A stretch of DNA of 16,446 bases from DASQUP01 sp035641235 (GTDB taxonomy: Bacteria > Actinomycetota > CADDZG01 > WHSQ01): NCBI GenBank assembly GCA_035641235.1, contig DASQUP010000193.1, forward strand, positions 1-16,446. The letters run 5' to 3'. The notes below the pieces were generated by a model that saw only the letters and a program-made list of their open reading frames with translations, was not told where the DNA came from and searched no databases. This document shows, piece by piece, positions 5,881 through 11,701 of the stretch (position 1 is its first letter; the number at the start of each line of letters is the position of its first letter). A program made the translations under genes and the position numbers.

Positions 5881-6899
5881 GCGAACCACAAGTGCTCGCT
5901 GCCACCGCATACCCCGAGGAGCGGGAGACCGAAAAGTCGCTGAGGCCGCGCTCGCTCGACGAGTTTGTGGGGCAGCGCGAGTCGAAGGAGCACCTAGGCA
6001 TCGTGCTCGAAGCGGCACGCCGCCGCGGGGAGCCGGCGGGGCACCTCCTTCTGAGCGGGCCTCCGGGCCTCGGCAAGACAAGCCTCGCTCATGTCGTCGC
6101 CAACGAGATGGACGCGAATATGCGTCCCACATCTGGCCCAGCGCTGGAGCGCGCCGGGGACCTGGCCGCGATCCTGACGAACCTGGAGGACGGTGATGTC
6201 CTGTTCATCGACGAGATCCACCGTCTCCCGAGGACTGTCGAAGAGGTCCTCTATCCGGCGATGGAGGACTTCCAGCTCGACCTCGTGATCGGAAAGGGGC
6301 CTTCCGCTCATACCATCCGCTTGGACCTGCCGCGGTTCACGTTGGTTGGGGCAACGACCCGGGCCGGGCTGATCACTGGGCCGCTGAGGAGCCGATTTGA
6401 GCTCGCCGAGCGCCTCGTCTACTACCCCCCGGACGACCTCGACAGAATCGTCGTTCGGTCGGCGAGGATCCTGGGGATCGAAATCGACGCCGCCGGATCG
6501 CGAGAGATCGCGATCAGGTCACGCGGCACCCCGCGGATCGCGAATCGCCTGCTGCGGCGCGTCCGGGACTTCGCCGAGGTCCGGGAGGACGGGGTGATCG
6601 ATGAGGGGGTGGCGCGCCGGGGGCTCGAGCTCTTCAAGGTCGACGAGAAGGGCCTCGACCGAGTGGACGGCGCGATCCTCGAGGCCCTAATCGACAAGTT
6701 CGGAGGAGGGCCCGTTGGTCTCTCCACTCTGGCGGTAGCCGTCGGAGAGGAGCCCGACACCATCGAGGACGTCTACGAGCCCTTTCTCCTTCAGCTCGGC
6801 TTGCTGAAGCGAACACCGAGGGGCCGAACCGCCACCCGGGCCGCATTCGAGCATCTTGGACGGAACATCCCCCGCGGGGATCGACTCTTCGAATCTTGA
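5877..6899 (+). CDS. ruvB: Holliday junction branch migration ATPase RuvB
   Basis: The AAA+ motor that pumps DNA through RuvA-bound junctions. It has 340 residues, the usual length. Seen in order: L-R-P-R-S-L-D-E-F-V-G-Q near the start, Walker A G-P-P-G-L-G-K-T (61-68), Walker B V-L-F-I-D-E (108-113), sensor 1 G-A-T-T-R-A-G (158-164), the arginine-finger stretch G-P-L-R-S-R-F (168-174), and a C-terminal winged helix with G-G-G-P-V-G-L and T-I-E-D-V-Y-E-P-F-L-L-Q. The start is GTG at 5877, overlapping the ruvA stop. The queA and tgt genes often found between ruvB and yajC in other bacteria are absent. Confidence 0.97.
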   Translation: MSEPQVLAATAYPEERETEKSLRPRSLDEFVGQRESKEHLGIVLEAARRRGEPAGHLLLSGPPGLGKTSLAHVVANEMDANMRPTSGPALERAGDLAAILTNLEDGDVLFIDEIHRLPRTVEEVLYPAMEDFQLDLVIGKGPSAHTIRLDLPRFTLVGATTRAGLITGPLRSRFELAERLVYYPPDDLDRIVVRSARILGIEIDAAGSREIAIRSRGTPRIANRLLRRVRDFAEVREDGVIDEGVARRGLELFKVDEKGLDRVDGAILEALIDKFGGGPVGLSTLAVAVGEEPDTIEDVYEPFLLQLGLLKRTPRGRTATRAAFEHLGRNIPRGDRLFES

Positions 6900-6973
6900 C
6901 CCGCTTCCTCGACCTGGCCTGCACGGGCAATGGCGGCAACGCGTTCGGGTTCCTTTAGCGGTAGAGTCATCGG

Positions 6974-6997
6974 AGGGCCGCACCCGCGGCTCTGTTT
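6974..6997 (+). terminator. Possible terminator-like hairpin between ruvB and yajC
   Basis: AGGGCCGC (6974-6981) pairs with GCGGCTCT (6986-6993) over 8 bp (one G-T) around loop ACCC, followed by GTTTC. The T-run is short. It could end ruvCAB transcripts, or be a 5' hairpin of the yajC message if TAGAGT at 6962-6967 acts as a -10. Confidence 0.35.
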
Positions 6998-7026
6998 CGC
7001 GTGAGAACAAAGGAAGTGAGCATTTC

Positions 7027-7335
7027 GTGGACGCAGGGCTGGCAAACCTGTTGTTTCTCGGGTTTCTGATAGCGATCTTCTACTTCTTGCTGATCAGGCC
7101 ACAGAAGAAGAGGCAGGATACCCACCGTCGTCTCATTGAGAGTGTCGGGGTGGGCGACGAGATCGTCACGATCGGTGGTTTCTACGGGACGGTCCGCCGT
7201 ATGGGGGATGACGAGATCGAACTTGAGATCTCACAAGGGACGACTATGCGCATGGTCAAATCGGCCATCGCCCGTCGCATCACCGAGGACGTCGAGGAGT
7301 CCGCGGGCGACACCGGAACCGAGGAGACCGCGTGA
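7027..7335 (+). CDS. yajC: Preprotein translocase accessory subunit YajC
   Basis: YajC is a small inner-membrane protein that associates with SecDF and SecYEG. With the GTG at 7027 it has 102 residues: a short outside segment, one membrane helix (about residues 5-22, N-L-L-F-L-G-F-L-I-A-I-F-Y-F-L-L), the hallmark I-R-P-Q-K-K-R-Q, and a soluble domain with G-D-E-I-V-T-I-G-G-F-Y-G-T-V. The frame is open upstream to 6856, overlapping ruvB, but that part does not resemble the family. AAAGGAAG at 7009-7016 lies about 10 nt before this GTG. The tail is acidic (residues 90-101). It overlaps the next gene by 4 nt (GTGA) and heads the yajC-HD-secD-secF run. Confidence 0.92.
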   Translation: MDAGLANLLFLGFLIAIFYFLLIRPQKKRQDTHRRLIESVGVGDEIVTIGGFYGTVRRMGDDEIELEISQGTTMRMVKSAIARRITEDVEESAGDTGTEETA

Positions 7336-8105
7336 GTTCGGCGGCCTCCGCCGAACCAGAACGAGTCGAAGGGATCGGGCGCACCGTTAAAGAGACGGTT
7401 CCGGTCAAGCCCGCAAAATCACCAGAACCTCTCGATCGCACTTCGGCCGTCACCCTCGCCGATGTCCAGGCGAACGAAGGTGTGCAGACCTTCATCATGC
7501 TCGCCGACCGGTACCTCGGGGAACTCGGCTACACGGAGCACGGTTTCCGCCACGCGGGGTTGGTTTCGAAGATCGCGTACAACGTGCTTCACCGCCTCGG
7601 CTTCAATGACCGGATGGCAGAGCTGGGTGCCATCTCCGGCTACCTACACGACCTCGGCAACTTCGTCAGCAGGACTATGCACTCACAGACCGGAGCGACG
7701 ATCTCCTACGACCTGCTGAAGGACATCGGGATGACCTACGGCGAGATCGGCATCATTCTGGGGGCCATCGGAAACCACGAGGAGGAGTTCGGGCAACCGG
7801 TCAACCCGGCCGGCGCGGCGCTCATCGTCGCCGACAAGTCCGACGTCCACCGCAGCAGGGTGCGCATTCAAGATCCCGCCCTGTTCGACATTCACGACCG
7901 GGTCAACCACGCCGTCGAGCACTCGTTCCTGCGTGTGGACTCCGAGGCGAGAACGCTGACGCTCGAGCTCACCATCGATACCGAACTCGCGGGAGTCATG
8001 GAGTATTTTGAGATCTTCCTTTCGCGCATGGTCATGTGCCGGCGCGCGGCAGAGTTTCTCGACTGCCAATTCAAGATCGACATCAACGGCAGCAAGCTCC
8101 TCTAG
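7332..8105 (+). CDS. HD-domain phosphohydrolase embedded in the Sec accessory operon
   Basis: A 257-residue soluble protein with an HD metal-dependent phosphohydrolase domain at about 55-180. Likely metal ligands are His74 (G-F-R-H-A-G), the His106-Asp107 pair (G-Y-L-H-D-L-G-N), His117, His149 (G-N-H-E-E-E) and Asp168 or Asp171 in V-A-D-K-S-D-V-H-R-S-R-V-R. The first 40 residues are probably disordered, and the last 60 form an uncharacterised strand-rich extension. Similar HD proteins occur in Firmicutes and Actinobacteria without a known substrate; nucleotides or signalling nucleotides are possible. The GTG start overlaps the yajC stop, and secD begins 11 nt after its stop, so it is co-expressed with SecDF. 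No HD-GYP signature or synthetase domain is present. Confidence 0.85.
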   Translation: MSSAASAEPERVEGIGRTVKETVPVKPAKSPEPLDRTSAVTLADVQANEGVQTFIMLADRYLGELGYTEHGFRHAGLVSKIAYNVLHRLGFNDRMAELGAISGYLHDLGNFVSRTMHSQTGATISYDLLKDIGMTYGEIGIILGAIGNHEEEFGQPVNPAGAALIVADKSDVHRSRVRIQDPALFDIHDRVNHAVEHSFLRVDSEARTLTLELTIDTELAGVMEYFEIFLSRMVMCRRAAEFLDCQFKIDINGSKLL

Positions 8106-8116
8106 CAAGGGAATCG

Positions 8117-9544
8117 ATGAAGGGACTGAGGCGTTACAAGGTCAATCTCGCGCTGGCGCTCCTGGTCGCATTCGGCGGCTTGACCGCGGTGCTGGTTACG
8201 AGGACAAGTCCGGCGCTCGGACTCGACCTCGAAGGCGGGACGAGTGTGATCCTCACCGCGGAGGGCGAGAACGTCCGGGAGGACGTGGTGTCCAAGACGG
8301 TCGAGATCATCCGTCAGCGGATCGATGCTCTCGGTGTCGCGGAACCCGAGGTGGCCGCATCCGGGGAGAACATCCTGATCCAGCTTCCTGGGGTAGAAGA
8401 CGAAGAACGCGCGCTCGAGATCATTGGGAGCACGGCGCAGCTGACCTTCCGTCAAGTGGAAGAAATCATCGGACCGGAAGTGGAAGAGAAGGACCGACCG
8501 GAAGTCACCGAGGAAACGGGCAGCGAAGTTGACAATGAGGAAGTTGTCTTCCCGGATACGGATGAACCCGGCGTGCTCTACCGTTTGCGACGGGCGCGCC
8601 TGACCGGCGAAGTAATCACCACCGCGCGAGCAAACGTAGATCCCGCCAGCGGTTCGTGGGAAGTCGAGCTCCGGATGAACAGTCGGGGCGCCGATACGTG
8701 GGCGACCTTCACGAGCCGCTTGGCGTGCCTGCGCGACGAAGGTGATCCCGTCAAGTCTCAGGTAGCGGTCGTCCTCGACGGAAAGGTCGAGACCGCCACC
8801 GGGATGGCGGATCCCGCGGGCAGTCCGCAGGGCGGCGTCGAATGCGGGAGGGGCATCCCCGACGGGCAGAGCATCATCACGGTGGGCGGAAATGAAGAAG
8901 AGGCGAAGGACCTCGCCCTAGTGCTCACGACGGGTGCATTGCCTGTGACACTCGTCCAGTCGGAGGTTTCCAAGGTTTCGCCGACTCTCGGTCGCGACTC
9001 GCTCAACGCCGGTCTCACCGCGGGTCTCCTCGGGCTGGCGCTCGTCATGCTCTATGCCCTCTTCTATTACCGAGCACTTGGCCTTGTCGTGTGGCTGGGC
9101 CTCGCCGTCTTCGGCGCGACCCTCTACACGCTGGTGTCGTTTTTGAGCCAGACGGCCGGGTTGTCGCTCACGCTCGCGGGAGTGGCCGGCCTGATCGTTT
9201 CGATTGGGATCACTACCGACTCGTACATCGTCGCCTTCGAGCGCTTGAAGGATGAGGTTCGTTCGGGGAAGACTTTACGCGCCGCGGTTGATCGGGGCAT
9301 GAAGCGATCGTTCCGGACGATCCTCATAGCCGACTTCGTGACTGGGTCCGCGGCGGTGATCCTTTTCTTCCTGGCCGTAGGTGCGGTCAAGGGATTCGCC
9401 CTGACACTCGGGCTTGCGACGATGGTCGACATCCTAGTCGCCTACTTCTTCACACGATCCGCCGTTACGCTGCTTGCGCGTACTAGGTTCTTCTCCGAAG
9501 GGAAAATCATCGGTATGAAAGAAGCTTTGGGGGCCGAAACATGA
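8117..9544 (+). CDS. secD: Protein translocase subunit SecD
   Basis: SecD, with SecF, uses the proton gradient to pull exported proteins out of SecYEG on the outer face. From the ATG at 8117 it has 475 residues. Topology: TM1 at about 10-28, the D1 motif G-L-D-L-E-G-G (35-41), a large external domain (about 42-295), then five membrane helices (about 298-316, 320-341, 350-372, 400-420, 425-450). Asp368 in T-T-D-S-Y-I-V-A-F-E-R-L-K-D-E occupies the conserved proton-relay position. An acidic, probably disordered insertion lies at about 114-150. Cys204 and Cys243 in the external domain could form a disulfide. An upstream in-frame start at 8036 lies inside the HD gene and is rejected; AAGGGA at 8108-8113 precedes the chosen ATG. 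Confidence 0.96.
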   Translation: MKGLRRYKVNLALALLVAFGGLTAVLVTRTSPALGLDLEGGTSVILTAEGENVREDVVSKTVEIIRQRIDALGVAEPEVAASGENILIQLPGVEDEERALEIIGSTAQLTFRQVEEIIGPEVEEKDRPEVTEETGSEVDNEEVVFPDTDEPGVLYRLRRARLTGEVITTARANVDPASGSWEVELRMNSRGADTWATFTSRLACLRDEGDPVKSQVAVVLDGKVETATGMADPAGSPQGGVECGRGIPDGQSIITVGGNEEEAKDLALVLTTGALPVTLVQSEVSKVSPTLGRDSLNAGLTAGLLGLALVMLYALFYYRALGLVVWLGLAVFGATLYTLVSFLSQTAGLSLTLAGVAGLIVSIGITTDSYIVAFERLKDEVRSGKTLRAAVDRGMKRSFRTILIADFVTGSAAVILFFLAVGAVKGFALTLGLATMVDILVAYFFTRSAVTLLARTRFFSEGKIIGMKEALGAET

Positions 9545-10695
9545 GCGGCGGACTCCGCACTCTGTATCGGGGCCAGATCGACATTGACTTCCTTGGTCGG
9601 CGCAGGATCTGGTTCGCGATCTCCGGCGGTGTGGTGTTGCTCTGTATCGCAACGCTATTGACCCGAGGACTGAACTACGGGATCGAGTTCGAAGGCGGGG
9701 TCCAGATCCAGGCGGATATTGCGACGGACGGGCCTCTTGCGGATGCCTCGGATACCGAAGCCATTCGCGAGGTCCGAGGTGCAATAGGGGAGGCCGAGGC
9801 CGCGGCCGCCGATGCCCAAATCCAGGTCGTGACCGAAAACGACGGTCGGAGGATCTCGGTTCAGACGAAGGAGACCGCGGATCCCGAAGCGCAGGAGAAC
9901 GTGATCGGCGCCGTGCGCGAAGCCACGGGCGCCTCCGCGGGCGAGACGGACAGCCAGCGGATCGGAAGCAAATGGGGGGCGGAGATTACAGACAAGGCGG
10001 TGCGTGCTCTGATCGTCTTCCTCCTCGTGATTCTTACGTTCATCTCATGGCGTTTCGAGTGGAAGATGGCGCTCGCTGCGATCATTGCTCTCGGGCACGA
10101 TGTTGTGATCACCGCCGGCGTCTACTCGATCGTCGGGTTCGAGGTGACGCCTGCGTCCGTCATCGCAATCCTGACGATCTTGGGCTATTCGCTGTACGAC
10201 TCGGTTGTGGTCTTTGACAAGGTGGAAGAGAACGTCTCAGCACTCGCCGTCACGGGACGGAGAACCTACCAGGACGCCGCGAACCTCTCTCTGAACCAGG
10301 TTTTCATGCGATCGCTGAACACGTCGCTCACGACGCTTCTCCCGGTCGCCGCACTCCTCGTCATTGGGGCTGGACTCCTCGGTGCCCACACCCTCAAGGA
10401 CCTGGCCCTTGCGTTGCTCGTGGGTATTCTCGTAGGTACGTATTCGTCGATCTTTGTAGCCACGCCGGTTCTGACTGCGTGGAAGGAAGGAGAGGCGAAG
10501 TTCAAGGGCGTGAGACAACGTTTGGAACGCGGCAAGGCGAAGGCAGCAGCTGCTCCGGCCGGCGCGCCGGACGAGGAGGCGGAAACCGCGGAATCGCGCG
10601 TACCGGCGGGAGCGCTGTCTGGACCACGCGGGCCGCGCGGACCGGCCCGGCCCCGTACTGGAACCAAAAAGGCTCGGCGGCGGAAGAGACGATGA
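9541..10695 (+). CDS. secF: Protein translocase subunit SecF
   Basis: Partner of SecD, 384 residues. Visible: TM1 (about 23-41), the D4 motif G-I-E-F-E-G-G (47-53), an external domain (54-150), and five further helices (about 153-170, 174-197, 202-222, 262-283, 287-312). The conserved membrane segment L-Y-D-S-V-V-V-F-D-K-V-E-E-N lies at 218-231 with Asp220 inside it. The ATG overlaps the secD TGA by 4 nt. Residues after about 320 form a long low-complexity cytoplasmic tail: Ala-rich, then acidic, then Gly-Pro-Arg rich and ending in a strongly basic run, with 12 Arg/Lys in the last 28 residues. This tail exceeds the conserved SecF core. apt starts 13 nt downstream. Confidence 0.96.
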   Translation: MSGGLRTLYRGQIDIDFLGRRRIWFAISGGVVLLCIATLLTRGLNYGIEFEGGVQIQADIATDGPLADASDTEAIREVRGAIGEAEAAAADAQIQVVTENDGRRISVQTKETADPEAQENVIGAVREATGASAGETDSQRIGSKWGAEITDKAVRALIVFLLVILTFISWRFEWKMALAAIIALGHDVVITAGVYSIVGFEVTPASVIAILTILGYSLYDSVVVFDKVEENVSALAVTGRRTYQDAANLSLNQVFMRSLNTSLTTLLPVAALLVIGAGLLGAHTLKDLALALLVGILVGTYSSIFVATPVLTAWKEGEAKFKGVRQRLERGKAKAAAAPAGAPDEEAETAESRVPAGALSGPRGPRGPARPRTGTKKARRRKRR

Positions 10696-10708
10696 GGGGG
10701 AGGCATCC

Positions 10709-11242
10709 ATGGAGCAGCCCGGCAACCACGAGTGGCTGAAGGACCACATCCGCGACATCCCCGACTTCCCGAAGCAGGGAATTGTCTTCAAGGACATAAC
10801 GCCGCTCCTGGCCGACAAGAAAGCCTTCAGCTATACGATCGACGCGATCTCGCACCACTTCGATCGCGACGAGATCGACAAGGTCCTCGGAATCGAGGCT
10901 CGCGGATTCATCGTTGCAGCGCCGCTGGCCTACAGGTTCACGGCGGGACTGATACCGGTTCGTAAGAAGGGAAAGCTGCCGTGGCAGATCGAGTCGCAGG
11001 AGTATGCCCTGGAGTACGGAACGGACCACCTCGAGATCCATGCCGATGCGATCTCCTCCGGCGAGCGGATCCTCATCGTCGATGATGTCCTCGCCACGGG
11101 CGGCACGGCGAAGGCGACGGCGGAGCTGACGGAGCGGTGCGGCGGAAAAGTGGCAGGGATCGCCACAATCATGGAGCTGGGCTTCCTCGACGGCCGCAAA
11201 GCGATTTCCGAATATGAATATTTCTCGCTCATAACGTACTAG
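10709..11242 (+). CDS. apt: Adenine phosphoribosyltransferase
   Basis: Apt salvages adenine with PRPP to AMP in the cytoplasm. The 177-residue length is typical. Family landmarks are I-P-D-F-P-K-Q-G-I-V-F-K-D-I-T-P-L (17-33), G-I-E-A-R-G-F-I (61-68), R-K-K-G-K-L-P (85-91), and the PRPP loop I-L-I-V-D-D-V-L-A-T-G-G-T (121-133). GGGGAGG at 10696-10702 gives a ribosome binding site about 6 nt before the ATG. It is the last gene of the yajC-HD-secD-secF-apt run. The secDF-apt-rel order is common in Actinobacteria. Purine salvage beside the (p)ppGpp enzyme fits the strong link between purine pools and the stringent response, but no direct interaction can be read from sequence. Confidence 0.96.
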   Translation: MEQPGNHEWLKDHIRDIPDFPKQGIVFKDITPLLADKKAFSYTIDAISHHFDRDEIDKVLGIEARGFIVAAPLAYRFTAGLIPVRKKGKLPWQIESQEYALEYGTDHLEIHADAISSGERILIVDDVLATGGTAKATAELTERCGGKVAGIATIMELGFLDGRKAISEYEYFSLITY

Positions 11243-11253
11243 TCGCACGACTC

Positions 11254-11277
11254 GCCAACCCTCGGTAGCCGATTGGC
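11254..11277 (+). terminator. Possible hairpin after apt
   Basis: GCCAA (11254-11258) pairs with TTGGC (11273-11277), and TCGG (11262-11265) with CCGA (11269-11272) around loop TAG; bases 11259-11261 bulge. It starts 11 nt after the apt stop and may end the sec-apt transcript. There is no T-tract, so support is weak. Confidence 0.25.
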
Positions 11278-11375
11278 ATCAGGCGGCGCGCCCTCAAAGA
11301 AAGGCCGAGACAAACGGGGTAAATACCCTTTCCTACTGTTCGGGGTGGTTGTGTGTTCCTAGGGTCAGAGGCACA

Positions 11376-11651
11376 GTGGCCACGGACACGGGGAACCAGC
11401 GACGCTCGCTTCGGTACATTCGTCTTGCCGCGTACCTCGCCGGACAGCCCCAAAGCACAACCAGACTGACCATGACCCTTCCGGAGATCGAGGAGCTCGT
11501 GGGGGCGAGTCTCCCCGCCGGCGCCCGATTCCCCTCGTGGTGGAGAAACGACGAGCGCAAGATGCACAGCCGTGCCTGGCTCGCGGCGGGGTGGGAAGTC
11601 GAGGAGATGAAGTCGTCGGAGGCAACGGTCGTCTTCCGGCGTCGCACCTAA
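11376..11651 (+). CDS. Small DUF7662-type protein of unknown function
   Basis: With the GTG at 11376 this is a 91-residue soluble protein; a TTG at 11349 is also in frame. AGAGG at 11367-11371, four nt before the GTG, favours the shorter form. Residues 11-90 show the pattern I recognise from DUF7662: Y-I-R-L-A-A-Y-L-A-G-Q, then T-L-P-E-I-E-E-L-V-G, L-P-A-G-A, P-S-W-W-R-N-D, H-S-R-A-W-L-A-A-G-W, and a final V-V-F-R-R strand. The conserved Trp-Trp, Asn-Asp and His-x-x-x-Trp suggest a compact binding domain, but no function is established. It lies alone between apt and rel, with a 133-nt gap before and 50 nt after. Coding is supported by the family pattern and by codon use like its neighbours. 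Confidence 0.75.
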   Translation: MATDTGNQRRSLRYIRLAAYLAGQPQSTTRLTMTLPEIEELVGASLPAGARFPSWWRNDERKMHSRAWLAAGWEVEEMKSSEATVVFRRRT

Positions 11652-11667
11652 ATCTGGCCATAACGGG

Positions 11668-11696
11668 TTCTGAAGTGCGCGTCCCGTCCTTAGAAT
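11668..11696 (+). promoter_or_regulatory. Promoter of rel giving a leaderless message
   Basis: TTCTGA (11668-11673), a 17-nt spacer, and TAGAAT (11691-11696, five of six bases of TATAAT). The -10 ends 5 nt before the ATG at 11702, so transcription should start at or next to that ATG. No Shine-Dalgarno sequence is present. Leaderless mRNAs are common in Actinobacteria. Confidence 0.55.
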
Positions 11697-11701
11697 GGCC
11701 T

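Noticed and set aside
11317..11328. GGGTAAATACCC palindrome as a repressor operator
   Set aside because: Only five pairs around two bases, a single copy, and no nearby regulator; too short to claim.
11537..11701. Upstream extension of the rel frame
   Set aside because: It overlaps the DUF7662 gene and the rel promoter, and adds no conserved sequence.
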